DNA from: Halocaridina rubra
Taxonomy: Eukaryota > Arthropoda > Malacostraca > Decapoda > Atyidae
Length of the DNA: 64,000 bases
Reading direction: 5' to 3'
Assembly (NCBI GenBank): GCA_037179515.1
Contig: JAXCGZ010005723.1
Span: 36,001 to 100,000 of the forward strand
The stretch's first letter is position 1, and each line of letters begins with the position of its first letter. The notes beneath the pieces are model-generated. The model searched no databases. It saw only the letters and a list, made by a program, of their open reading frames with translations, and had not been told where the DNA came from. The position numbers were made by a program, and so were the translations under genes. This document shows positions 21,116-34,239 of this stretch, piece after piece.

Positions 21116-21260
21116 CTGGGGGGGGGTTAAACTTTACAAACGGACCTCCTGTAGGAGCACCACACACGCAAAGCACTTGCGATCACCCCCGGAGGAGATT
21201 CAGAACGAGCGGCTGGGCGATGGAATGAGCGATACCTTTACTCCACCAAGTCTAACTTAC
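21116..21260 (-). other. candidate 5'UTR intron of HMGB
   Basis: Reading the - strand, a perfect donor GTAAGT (21260-21255) precedes a branch-like GTTTAAC, a C-rich tract and CAG (21118-21116), seven bases before the ATG. This would be a 145-nt intron in the leader. The C-rich rather than T-rich tract lowers confidence. Confidence 0.45.
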
Positions 21261-21339
21261 GAGTGACGCTTTTACTACCGTTACTGCGCGCCCAGCCAAG
21301 CTGATACACCGTCTCATCTCCCTCGGTGATTCTAGCGAG

Positions 21340-21490
21340 ACAAACAGCCAATCATAATAGAGGAATGACGTCTCGCCTCCATTAAACCGATTCTCATTGG
21401 CTCTTTGAGCAGCGGAAGTAACACTCATTGTTGCCTCGCCTGCTTTGTGTACTGAAGTTCGCGGGAAAATGCCTTATTTTCATTGGTCGT
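21340..21490 (-). promoter_or_regulatory. probable HMGB promoter region
   Basis: Three CCAAT boxes lie in about 140 bp: 21348-21352 (+ orientation), and 21396-21400 and 21482-21486 (read on the - strand). A CRE-like TGACGTC is at 21366-21372. Local G+C and CpG are higher than around it. No TATA box or start site could be fixed. Confidence 0.5.
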
Positions 21491-22378
21491 AAGTGAACGA
21501 CGCGCCAACTTTTTGGGGGGGTCAAAAAGGCACTCCTATGAAAGCATAGAAATCTTATTCTCAACCCTACGATACAGTTTATTATGGGTCTATGACGCAA
21601 GATATTATAGGAAATACCCCACGTATTTTAAATGTCTATGTCTCAGGGGCGCAAGTTATAACTTTTAGTTTCCTAATTTCAGGCTCTATGGACGTCAATC
21701 ATAGATCTGATATTTGATCTTGTGAACATTAATTTCTCACCAACCTTTGCCCCTTTTCATATGATTCGTCAAAACATCTCTTACTTTGTAAAATCATATA
21801 GGAAAGTTGCCTTCATTATCATATTTTAGAACAATATAAATTTGCATTTATCTTATAATTATAATCATTTCAAATCAGTATTATTGTACGTTCTATGTAA
21901 AATACTTTGATAATTTTTAATCATTCTAAAGTAATCAATAAAATTATTTTTGTCTCCATCAAATTTGGTTAATATTTAGTCAGTCTGTGATGGCTGTTGG
22001 ACAAAATTTAACTCAATGTTACCACCAACTTATATATGGAGGCTGAAAATAAAATGTTTAGAGCTGAAATATTATCATAATATAAAAAAAATCAGCTTTA
22101 TAGAATTATTTACAAATATATTAGTAATAAAATTACCATTTATATTAAGATTTTATAAAGTGTATATATAAAATCGTGAGATTTTAAAACTGCTTCATTG
22201 GTGAGCATTTAAATAACATATCTTTATAATATTATTATTTAAAAATAGTGCTCAGTGGTAACAGGAGATTTTAAATATTGATAAAAACTTCTTTATCGCC
22301 AGAGCAGAACACCGCGTTTTTAGTATTTGCACCATCGTTCTGAATCTTAAATCGCATCGGAAATTACATACGAACGAG
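21491..22378. other. no gene recognised
   Basis: AT-rich sequence without repeats or reading frames of note. Confidence 0.5.
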
Positions 22379-22393
22379 GAGAGAGAGGAGGAG

Positions 22394-22440
<47 letters not shown>

Positions 22441-22530
22441 TTATTATTATTATTTGCAGCATCTTTCTGAATCTGAAATAGCTTTGGGAACTTACATAGG
22501 TAAGAGAGAGAGAGAGAGATTATTTTATTT
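22379..22530. repeat. (GA)n tracts
   Basis: Interrupted (GA)n, with a phrase containing GCATC(T/G)TTCTGAATCT repeated between the tracts (about 22330, 22460 and 23140). Confidence 0.85.
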
Positions 22531-23010
22531 TAATTTTATTAATTTATTGCGCCCAAGGCGTCAGACATTACATGAGTTCATACAAATAATGCTTCAAATG
22601 GATATAAAACCAAGAATTGAACATGGTTTACAGGGAGGTGTACATATTGATAAAATATTGCTGCATACTAACACACAACTCATAGAATGGCAGCACAGAG
22701 TACATTATATGCAAAAGTAAAGCTCAAAGAAACGCAGAATGCACAAACAGAATTATACAGCAACATACAGAAACTATATGTATAATTCAATATAATTAAT
22801 GGCCACCAAAGTGAGGAAAACGAGCAAGAATAACATCAAGGTTGTCATCATTAAGTAAAAATGAGCAGATCTGTATTAAGTTCTGACCTCGTGGTAAAAC
22901 ATCTCTCACTGTGGGGCACTGAAGACAATAGTGGTCAAGAGTGTTAGCATTAGTTCGGTCGCATAATGTACAGGAGGTGTACTGTGGCATATCTAGAGTC
23001 TGGGAGGACA
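22524..23010 (-). mobile_element. LINE-A 3' fragment, copy 1
   Basis: The - strand reads a LINE C-terminus ending TSCTLCDRTNANTLDHYCLQ then CP, continuing to ARFPHFGGH and a stop. The C-x2-C...H-x4-C pattern is the C-terminal zinc knuckle seen in several non-LTR RTs. A 3'UTR of about 270 bp ends GCGCAATAAATTAATAAAAT, followed in element orientation by (CT)n. The 5' edge begins CTCCCAGACTCTAGATATGC next to another (CT)n. Copy 2 at 27897 has the same two edges. Confidence 0.75.
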
Positions 23011-24025
<1,015 letters not shown>

Positions 24026-24028
24026 TAC

Positions 24029-24078
<50 letters not shown>

Positions 24079-24126
24079 GTAGGTGCTTGGAACTGACACA
24101 TGTACTCCGCTTTTGTATTTGTTCTC

Positions 24127-24208
<82 letters not shown>
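24026..24208. repeat. (ATT)n then (TC)n microsatellites
   Basis: (ATT)n at 24028-24078 and (TC)n at 24122-24208. The (TC)n abuts LINE-B. Confidence 0.95.
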
Positions 24209-24211
<3 letters not shown>

Positions 24212-25742
24212 CCCATTTTCTCTAAAATATTAGAAAAAAATTGTTGCATGCTAACTTATGTCATATTTAGAGTCAAATAGACTATTATCTATTAACCAAC
24301 ATGGTTTCAGGCCGAAACTATTGATGGAAACTGCACTGCTCAAAGTTACGAATAGTATCTATGATAATATAGATATGAAAAAAAAAACCTCTGCTTGTAT
24401 TATTAGACTTATCAAAAGCCTTCGACAGTGTAAACCCTGAAATTCTTTTAGTTAAATGTACTAACCTAAATATTGACCCGAGCTGGTTTAGCGAGTATCT
24501 GTCTAATCGTAAACAAAAAAATTATCATTTGGTGTTCCACAGGGATCAGTACTAGGTCCTATCCTCTTCTCCATTTACGTAAATGATCTATCTTTCATTT
24601 CTGACTGTCTAGTCTTACAATATGCAGATGACACTCAACTACTCCTTAGTGGTGATATTAATAATCTCCCAGAGCTAACTTTAAGAGCAGAAAACACTCT
24701 ATCAAAAATTAAAACCTATTTTCAAGAAATTGGGCTTTTAATTAACGAAAGTAAAACACAATGCATGTTTATTGGTTCAAGGTTCCATATAGCACAAATT
24801 CCAGGAAACACAACAATTATTTTTTGCGACAATATTATCACATCTAGCAAAACAGTAAAAAACCTAGGAATTTACTTTGATAACTACATGTTGTTTGATT
24901 CCCACATAGATTAAGTATGCAAAAAGGTTACAGGAACATTAATGTACTTATCACGTATAAAAGACCAATTTTGAGACTACCACTCGAATAACTGTTGTTG
25001 AATCTCTAGCCCTAAGTCACATTAATTACTGCACAACTGCTTGAGGAGCTACCACTAAGATTCAGATAAACAGAATACAGAAGCTTATTAATTTTGCAGC
25101 TCGAGTTGCCCTGGGAGGAATAAGGAAATATGACCACATCATACCAGCTGTCAATAAACTTCGGGTGGCTGCTGGCAGAAAAACAAGGTCGCTTATGCTA
25201 TTTATGTTTTTGTATTCAAAATTTTGGACCATCATTATCCGAGCTGGCTATTTAATTTAAAAACAGTCAGGGATATAAGGGGAACCAACACAAGGACTGA
25301 GGAGTGAGCTCTTTATTCAGAGAACAAACACAGAGGCAGGTTCAAAGATGATCATTATCAAAGGGCCAACACTCTGGAACAATATTCCAGAGCATCTTAA
25401 AATGCATCCACCTTCAGAGCTTTTAAAGGCAACCTACATAGTTTTCTTTTGGACAAATAGTTGCTGCTCATTAAGAACTAATTATACTCATTGTAAGAAA
25501 AACAAATATAGAAATGATGCCGATAATAACAATACTGTATCTAGTGTTATTTTTACTTTTTATTATTAACATTATTGTTAACATTTTTATTACAGCATCA
25601 TTTTTTTCTATGAAAGCTACATTTAATTTAACTATATGTATTACCCTCTTATTTATTAGTTTAATTACATGTCTACTTATACGTTACTTTTACCTTTTAA
25701 GAATAACCATTGTACAAAATGGAAATAAATGTTTGTTTGTTT
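24209..25742 (+). mobile_element. LINE-B, 5'-truncated RT pseudogene
   Basis: A non-LTR reverse transcriptase copy starting inside the RT domain. Pieces in order are LPIFSKILEK, INQHGFRPK, LSKAFDSVNPEI, FGVPQGSVLGPILFSIYVND, the catalytic YADD (24621-24632), NLGIYFD and GPTLWNNIPEHL. Frameshifts and stops (for example a TAA at about 24914) separate them, so it is dead. The 3' end reads CCATTGTACAAAATGGAAAT then AAATGTTTGTTTGTTTG. (TC)n lies on both sides. The motif set fits a CR1/L2-like clade; the exact clade is uncertain. Confidence 0.85.
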
Positions 25743-25743
25743 G

Positions 25744-25838
<95 letters not shown>
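25743..25838. repeat. (CT)n microsatellite
   Basis: About 95 bp, starting directly at the LINE-B tail. Confidence 0.96.
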
Positions 25839-26347
<509 letters not shown>

Positions 26348-26425
26348 TTATGGGGGGTAGACACAGACAGGTTGGAGCTTGGGAATTTAGACTGGAGACC
26401 CTTCCTAGCGCCCCGCAGTGGGTCC
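26348..26425 (-). mobile_element. SINE1 fragment
   Basis: GGTAGACACAGACAGGTTGG, AGCTTGGGAATTTAGACTGG, then CCCTTCCTAGCGCCCCGCAG, reverse orientation. Confidence 0.65.
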
Positions 26426-26544
26426 CCAAGGAATGTACCAGATTAATTTTCTTAATCAAATATATAATTCCATTTCTGGTTTCTACAAATATTTTGTGTC
26501 TGTAGAAAAGATAGACATACTTAACTGATAGAGGGAGAAAGCGA

Positions 26545-26695
26545 AAACCTCCTTCATGTTCCCCTGCGTGTCGGAAAAGTCGACCTGAATTGGGGCGGAG
26601 GCAAAAAGGCTGGGAATCCCCTCCTTTGAATTTCCTTCCATAGGAGTCAAATTTTTTGCTTTGACTCAGCCACCCCCTTAGAAGGGAATTATACC
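26545..26695 (+). repeat. family F dispersed repeat
   Basis: Core CCCCTGCGTGTCGGAAAAGT, then GGCTGGGAATCCCCTCC and a GACTCAGCCACCCCCTT end, in the same order as at 5310-5495. Confidence 0.6.
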
Positions 26696-26751
26696 TCTTG
26701 AATTATGGACGGAAGTAGACAAAATCACCGCTCTTTCTGAAGCAGCGTTTT

Positions 26752-26987
26752 CAATAATTATTTCTGAAGTTAGTTCCGGTTTTACGTCACGGACTCCCTT
26801 TTTCTACCAAGGGCTAGGACGTTTGCCTTCTTGCGGAGGACTTGTTTTAGCAGATGTAATCGTTACCCTGAGTGCATGCCCCTTGCTAACCTCAGACCGT
26901 GACGGGGCGCGAACCCTCGACCTGACGCCTCAGAGTCGCGGACGGTACTGCTTGAGCCACGGTGACTACAATAATTATTTCTGAAGT
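26752..26987 (-). mobile_element. SINE2 with a 19-bp target-site duplication
   Basis: A full reverse copy (about 26771-26968) flanked by identical CAATAATTATTTCTGAAGT at 26752-26770 and 26969-26987. The duplication shows insertion by target-primed reverse transcription. Internal blocks are as in the copy at 58967. Confidence 0.92.
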
Positions 26988-27209
26988 ATTTCATTGTTAT
27001 CACTTGAAGTATTCCATTGTTATCACTTGTGGTCGCCAAATATTTACATATTCCCTGTGCTTTTTTTTCAGATTTAATTAATTATAATTATTATTTGTAG
27101 CTTAAATTCAGTTCCTAGAGCATCATATGGCCTATTGCCACACTTCCTACTTAAAAAGTGAAGAAGACAAAATATGCTATACTAGGTCTCCCCCTATCCT
27201 ATCCCATTG

Positions 27210-27425
27210 GATGCCTGTTGGCTAGTACAGTGGTAACGCGCTGGCTTCGCAATCATGAGGTCGAAAGATCGGGTCCTGTCCAAGACCGAGAGGTTTAAGC
27301 TGGTTTACTGGCAGGTACTGCTGTGGTTGGACACCACAGTGGGGGGTTGGGGCTTGCCCCGGCTGACGAATACCCATTGTATCATTAAATGGAAATAAAG
27401 GTTTATTATTATTACTATTATTATC
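27210..27425 (+). mobile_element. SINE3 copy with LINE-B-like tail
   Basis: The tRNA-like head is TTGGCTAGTACAGTGGTAAC (A-box region) with a B-box-like AAGATCGGGTCC. The body has GAGAGGTTTAAGCTGGTTTA and ACTGCTGTGGTTGGACACCA. The end, CCCATTGTATCATTAAATGG then AAATAAAGGTTTATT, is shared with the LINE-B 3' end. Confidence 0.8.
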
Positions 27426-27457
27426 ATTGTATGGTCGCCGAAGGTTACAATATTTTT

Positions 27458-27572
27458 TGAGGTTAGCAAGGGCATGCACTCAGGGTAACGATTACATCTG
27501 CCAAAACAAGTCCTTCGCATGAAGTCAACCGTCCTAGCCCTTGGTAGAAAAAGGAGTCCGTGACGTAAAACG
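27458..27572 (+). mobile_element. SINE2 3' half
   Basis: Starts GAGGTTAGCAAGGGCATGCA and ends GAGTCCGTGACGTAAAAC. It sits directly after SINE3. Confidence 0.8.
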
Positions 27573-27607
27573 CGCTAAAGATAATTAGGGTTAATTATTT
27601 AAATATG

Positions 27608-27722
27608 GGCAGCGGTGGCTCAGTCGGAAAATAACTAACGTGGTTTCAATCCCGCTGCAAGGCGTTAGGAAGGGCATCCACACCTAAAGTTGCCCCATTC
27701 GAATGAAAATTAATTGTGACAA
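27608..27722 (+). mobile_element. SINE1 copy, shortened
   Basis: Head GCAGCGGTGGCTCAGTCGG, B-box-like GTTTCAATCCCGC, body GCGTTAGGAAGGGCATCCA, end AATTAATTGTGACA. Confidence 0.72.
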
Positions 27723-27754
27723 AATGGTGAATTAAAGTGTTAAATTTTGCTTAA

Positions 27755-28471
<717 letters not shown>

Positions 28472-28497
28472 ACCATACAATGTAATTACCATTTTAT

Positions 28498-28658
28498 GCA
28501 TCATAATAAGTTTCCATTCGAATGAGGGTGGACAAAGTCAGGTTGGAGCTATTAGGGGATTCAGATTGGATGCCTTCCTAACGCCCCACGGTAAGCTTGA
28601 ACCTGCGTTAGTCATTTCCTGACTCGTGCGCTCCACCACTGATCTACCGCGACCCCTG
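28498..28658 (-). mobile_element. SINE1, best-preserved copy
   Basis: On the - strand it starts GGGGTCGCGGTAGATCAGTG then GTGGAGCGCACGAGT (A-box-like). The B-box-like GCAGGTTCAAGC follows, then GGGGCGTTAGGAAGGCATCC, AGCTCCAACCTGACTTTGTC and CATTCGAATGG. It is the clearest evidence that SINE1 is tRNA-derived. Confidence 0.82.
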
Positions 28659-28765
28659 GAATGATAACGCTATTCATTTCTATGACACATACAAACATAC
28701 ATATATACATGGATAAATACACACACACACATACACACAACTGCAATATCACTGAGAGTGCCCAT

Positions 28766-31491
28766 GTGATTACCTAATTGTGATTACCTAATTGTGTTTA
28801 CGGGAAAGAGCCCAAAGCTCGTATCTTCCCGTCTCCTGATCGGTTCCATTTTTAGACTTAGTGATACTTATCATACCTGTCCTTAAAACTATGGATTGAG
28901 GTAGCATTAACTACCTCCTCGCTTAGCGAATTCCAATTATCAACTACTCTTACACTGAAAAAGTATTTCCTTACATCCTGCAAACAAGTTTTCTTCCGAA
29001 GCTTCAAACTATGACCTCTAGTTCTAGAGCCAGCCATATCGAAATATCGATCCCTATCCACTCTATCATAACCATGAAGGAATTTAAAGACTGTCACCAT
29101 ATCCCCCTTACTCTTCTAGCTTCGAGTGATGGCAAGTCTAATTCCCTCAGCCTCTCATCATAACCGAGATTGCGTATTTCTGGCACCAGTTTTGTGGCAT
29201 GTCTTTGAACTTTTTCAAGCTTAGCTATGTGCTTTTTCAAGTGCGGATTCCAAAAGGGGGCTGCATATTCGAGTTTTGGCCTCACATAGGTTACATAAAT
29301 ATTTCTGAACATTTCCTTGTCCATGTGCCTGAAGGCTACCCTTACATTTGATAAGAATGCATATGCTGCCCTTACTACGCCATTTATATGTATTTCTGGA
29401 GACAAATCTGCCAATATGTTTACTCCTAGATCTCTCTCATTTTCTGTCTCCTGAAGTTGTACTCCAGCCACCGAGTAGTCAAGCTTGGGCCTTCTTGCAC
29501 TTGTACCCATTCTCATTACCTTACATTTTGAGGTATTGAATTTCATTAGCCACTTTTCTGACCACTCATGCAGATTATTTAGATCCTCCTGAAGTTCTCT
29601 ACCATTGTTCTCGTTTTTTACTTTCTTCACAATCTTTGCATCATCTGCAAACATATTCATGAATGAATTTACAGACTCTGGTAGGTCATTTACATATACA
29701 AGGAACAAAAGTGGCCCTAAAACTGAACCCTGTGGAACTCCACTACTAACTCTTCTCCATTCAGACACTGAGTGTCTTACTCTAACCCTCTGTTCCCTTC
29801 CTTCTAAGTAAGTTTTTATCCATTCCAAGACATTTCCACCTATTCTAGCCATTGATTGCAGCTTCCTAATAAGTCTCCCATGTGGAACAGTGTCAAACGC
29901 TTTCTGGAAGTCTAGGAATATGCAATCTGCCCAGCCCTCTCTTTCCTGTAAGATTTGGCTTACCTCATCATAAAATTCTAATAAGTTTGTTACTGTTGAT
30001 CTTCCTTCTCTGAAGCCATGTTGCCTCACTGACAAAAAGTTGAAGGATTCCAAGTGAAGAGAGATATGTTTCCTTAGTAGTTTCTCCATAACTTTGCAAA
30101 CTATGCTGGTCAAGGAAACTGGTCTATAGTTCAGAGCCGTATCCCTCCTTCCCTTTTTGAAGATAGGTATCACATTTGCTTGTTTCCAGCATCTTGGAAT
30201 CTCCCCGACTCCAATGACTCCTTAAATATGATACTTAGTGCCACTGATATTGTGTTTGCGCATTTTTTAAGCACATGAGGGGATATGTCATCAGGACCTG
30301 TAGCTTTATGAACATCTAAATCCATCAGCGCTTTGCATACCTCTGTGGCTGTAAGGTTGATGTTCTCTAATACCGGCCCTTGAGCTTCTATCACTGCAAT
30401 CTGAGGGGGTGGGGTATTTTCTACTGTAAATACTGACTGAAACTCCTTGTTCAATTCTTTGCAGATCTCTTCGTCCGTCTCAGTGATGCTTCCATCCGCT
30501 CTCTTTAGCCTTAAAACCTGTTCTTTTACCTTCAGTTTTCCTCTGATAAAGCTGTGGAAAAGCTTGGGATTTTCTTTCGCCTTCCTGGTGATGTCCCTCT
30601 CATAATCTTTCTCTGCCTCTCTCCTTTTACTTAGGTAGTCATTTCTTGCTCTTTTGTAGGTTTGCCAGGCATTTATGTTTTTTCTCCTCCTATACCTTTT
30701 CCAGCATTTGTCTCTCCACTCCTTAGCTCTTTTACACCCATTATCGAACCATTTCTCTCTGGCATGAATTACACCTACTTTGGTGACAGGTATGCAGCAA
30801 TCTACAATCTTCCCATATTTCTCACAAAAGATGTCATACATTTCTTGTACAGATTTGTTGTAAAATAAGGTTCTCCAGTCAATAACTGCAAAAAGCTCAT
30901 TCATTTTGATGTAATCTCCTTTCTGATAGTTCCTCCTCATGTCCTCAGTGCCTCTACTCTCAGGAAGAATGTCTTCAATGATATACTCCATCAACAACAC
31001 ACAGTGGTCACTCTTTCCAATTGGTGGTTCATACTCAATATTTTCAATATCCAACACATTATCTGTGAACACCAGATCAAGTAGTGATGGCTCATCCCCA
31101 CCCCTGGCTCTTGTTGGTTCCATTACATGTTGGTGTAGGAAATTCCCTTGTACGCAATCTAGGAATCTTGCCCCAAAGGAGTCCTCACCACTGTGTGGGT
31201 CAAGATTTATCCAATCTATCTCTTTATGATTAAAGTCTCCCATAATCAAAATCCTACATTTTTTCTCCCGTGCCATGTTAACAACTGAGTTTATGACTTC
31301 AATCGTACCTATATGACTTTCCTCATAAATTTCAAGCCTATTTTGGTTCCTTGGTGGGTTGTATACAACAGTTATTATAATGCTCTCTGACCCAGTATTT
31401 ATGCGAGCAACAAGAAATTCCCTGAACTCACTTTCTATAGCCAAGTTTATCTCTTCAACTTGAATCCTCTCACTTATGAGCAGTGCTCATG
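28766..31491 (-). mobile_element. LINE-C copy C1, 5'-truncated, two frameshifts
   Basis: A CR1/Rex1-like LINE copy. In - strand order it has an endonuclease (GDFNHKEIDW, GKSDHCVLL), then an RT (NVIPIFKKG, DFQKAFDTVPHG, SGVPQGSVLGPLLF, FADD) and a C-terminal GSRTRGHSLKLR domain. The frame is broken near 30170-30205 (EIPRCWK reads RFQDAGNK) and near 29097-29106 (RRVRGDM reads RRVRGIW). Each break is a one-base loss in a G run when compared with copy C6. The 3' tail has two CACAATTAGGTAAT units. Confidence 0.9.
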
Positions 31492-31520
31492 TCCCCATGT
31501 ATAGTTATCTAAATAAATTA

Positions 31521-31566
31521 AGATACGAGCTTTGGGCTCTTTTCCGTAAACACAATTAGGTAATCA
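31521..31566 (+). mobile_element. orphan LINE-C 3' tail
   Basis: AGATACGAGCTTTGGGCTCT, then CACAATTAGGTAATCACA. Only the last about 46 bp of a LINE-C copy is present, immediately before C2. Confidence 0.8.
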
Positions 31567-32791
31567 CACAACAGTAACAAACTTATTAGAATTTTATGAT
31601 GAGGTAAGCCAAATCTTACAGGAAAGAGAGGGCTGGGCAGATTGCATATTCCTAGACTTCCAGAAAGCGTTTGACACTGTTCCACATGGGAGACTTATTA
31701 GGAAGCTGCAATCAATGGCTAGAATAGGTGGGAATGTTTTGGAATGGATAAAAACTTACTTAGAAGGAAGGGAACAGAGGGTTAGAGTAAGACACCCAGT
31801 GTCTGAATGGAGAAGAGTTAGTAGTGGAGTTCCACAGGGTTCAGTTTTAGGGCCACTTTTGTTCCTTGTATATGTAAATGACCTACCAGAGTGTGTAAAT
31901 TCATTCATGAATATGTTTGCAGATGATGCAAAGATTGTGAAGAAAGTAAAAAACGAGAACAATGGTAGAGAACTTCAGGAGGATCTAAATAATCTGCATG
32001 AGTGGTCAGAAAAGTGGCTAATGACATTCAAATCTTCAAAATGTAAGGTAATGAGAATGGGTACAAGTGCAAGAAGGCCCAAGCTTGACTACTCGGTGGC
32101 TGGAGTACAACTTCAAGGGACAGAAAATGAGAGAGATCTAGGAGTAAACATACTGGCAGATTTGTCTCCAGAAATACATATAAATGGCATAGTAAGGGCA
32201 GCATATGCATTCTTATCAAATGTAAGGGTAGCCTTCAGGCACATGGACAAGGAAATGTTCAGAAATATTTATGTAACCTATGTGAGGCCAAAACTCGAAT
32301 ATGCAGCCCCCTTTTGGAATCCGCACTTGAAAAAGCACATAGCTAAGCTTGAAAAAGTTCAAAGACATGCCACGAAACTGGTGCCAGAAATACGCAATCT
32401 CAGTTATGATGAGAGGCTGAGGGAATTAGACTTACCATCACTCGAAGCTAGAAGAGTGAGGGGGGATATGGTGACAGTCTTTAAATTCCTTCATGGTTAT
32501 GATAGAGTGGATAGGGATCGATATTTTGATATGGCTGGCTCTAGAACTAGAGGTCATAGTTTGAAGCTTCGTAAGAAAACTTGTTTGCAGGATGTAAGGA
32601 AATACTTTTTCAGTGTAAGAGTAGTTGATAATTGGAATTGGGTAAGCGAGGAGGTAGTTAATGCTATCTCAATCCATAGTTTTAAGGACAGGTATGATAA
32701 GTATCACAAAGTCTAAAATGGAAGCGATCAGGAGACGGGAAGATACGAGCTTTGGGCTCTTTCCAGTAAACACAATTAGGTAATCACACAC
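31567..32791 (+). mobile_element. LINE-C copy C2, 5'-truncated
   Basis: Starts in the RT domain (TVTNLLEFYDEVS) right at the CACA of the preceding orphan tail. The frame is open through FADD and GSRTRGHSLKLR to a late stop. It ends with one CACAATTAGGTAAT unit. Confidence 0.88.
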
Positions 32792-33601
32792 TCGCATGAG
32801 TGGTCAGAAAAGTGGCTAATGAAATTCAATACTTCAAAATGTAAGGTAATGAGAATGGGTACAAGTGCAAGAAGGCCCAAGCTTGACTACTCGGTGGCTG
32901 GAGTACAACTTCAAGGGACAGAAAATGAGAGAGATCTAGGAGTAAACATACTGGCCGATTTGTCTCCAGAAATACATATAAATGGCATAGTAAGGGCAGC
33001 ATATGCATTCTTATCAAATGTAAGGGTAGCCTTCAGGCACATGGACAAGGAAATGTTCAGAAATATTTATGTAACCTATGTGAGGCCAAAACTCGAATAT
33101 GCAGCCCCCTTTTGGAATCCGCACTTGAAAAAGCACATAGCTAAGCTTGAAGAAGTTCAAAGACATGCCACGAAACTGGTGCCAGAAATACGCAATCTCA
33201 GTTATGATGAGAGGCTGAGGGAATTAGACTTACCATCACTCGAAGCTAGAAGAGTGAGGGGGGATATGGTGACAGTCTTTAAATTCCTTCATGGTTATGA
33301 TAGAGTGGATAGGGATCGATATTTTGATATGGCTGGCTCTAGAACTAGAGGTCATAGTTTGAAGCTTCGTAAGAAAACTTCTTTGCAGGATGTAAGGAAA
33401 TACTTTTTCAGTGTAAGAGTTGTTGATAATTGGAATTGGGTAAGCGAGGAGGTAGTTAATGCTATCTCAATCCATAGTTTTAAGGACAGGTATGATAAGT
33501 ATCACTAAGTCTAAAATGGAACCGATCAGGAGACGGGAAGATACGTGCTTTGGGCTCTTTCCCGTAAACACAATTAGGTAATCACAATTAGGTAATCACA
33601 T
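32792..33601 (+). mobile_element. LINE-C copy C3, 5'-truncated
   Basis: Starts at GCATGAGTGGTCAGAAAAGT (RT thumb region) inside the CACACA of C2's tail, and ends with two CACAATTAGGTAAT units. The frame is open over about 229 codons but lacks the catalytic RT motifs. Confidence 0.88.
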
Positions 33602-33935
33602 ACATACAGTTTCAAGTACTTGCTGATAATGGCTTGGGGCCTAATTCGTGCTTTGTTACACTTATAAGCTGTCTTGTGATACAATACTTCTCCAGTAAGT
33701 GGCTGAAGGATAGGCTCAACTGTTTCATCCTTGTCGACCTCTTTCGTTATTTTAGCAGTTATATCTATGACTTAATCATGTCCTTATACATGCGATATCT
33801 CCCCTAGAACGTATTATAATAATATCTTTGTTAAAAAAAAAAATCTCCGCTTGGGCATATTTCGGGTAGACCCTGAAACAGGCATCCATACCACAGTTAC
33901 TAAATAAGGCACTGGAGTTAGACTAATTCTTGTGG
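33602..33935. other. no gene recognised
   Basis: Unassigned sequence with an A-run near 33830. Confidence 0.4.
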
Positions 33936-34143
33936 TGTCTTTTTTTTTTTTATGATTGTGACACCAGAACAGACAAAAAAAAAATAGTAATCTACCCTCA
34001 TCAATCCTGGGCACGAAGATAACATTAAGAGAAACAGAGATGGGGAGTATTGTGACTTGTCAAATGTGAAGGGATAATAAGACATAAGTAACGAATATCC
34101 GAGAATATTCGGTGTTGATATAGGCATAGAAAGAGAACCGTAA
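33936..34143 (-). mobile_element. short composite element: LINE-E 5'UTR joined to LINE-E 3' end
   Basis: On the - strand, the first part (TATGCCTATATCAACACCGA through ATTTGACAAGTCACAATACT to ATCTCTGTTTCTC) matches the LINE-E leader at 38218-38328. The second part (GTGCCCAGGATTGATGAGGG, then TGTCTGTTCTGGTGTCACAA and an A run) matches the LINE-E 3' end. The whole coding region is absent. A relative lies at 58088. Confidence 0.7.
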
Positions 34144-34239
34144 CTTGTTGTACAATTGAGAGCTAGTAAATTATTGTATTTTGAGCGCAGAAAGAGGATG
34201 GTAAGTCCCTTTTATCTACCAGTCATTTTGTCACTGAAT

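Noticed and set aside
20481..21228. Several + strand frames over the HMGB gene
   Set aside because: They are shadows of the - strand HMG-box coding sequence, which alone gives a conserved protein.
28498..28658. tRNA gene
   Set aside because: A- and B-box-like motifs are present, but no cloverleaf with paired acceptor stem, and the same sequence is dispersed with a long 3' body: it is a SINE head.
31491..31570. Twin-priming inversion linking C1 and C2
   Set aside because: C1 has its own complete 3' tail, and C2 duplicates rather than continues its sequence, so they are separate insertions.
28858..32219. Small frames antisense to LINE-C (about 63-96 codons, recurring in each copy)
   Set aside because: They recur because LINE-C recurs; no independent motif or start signal.
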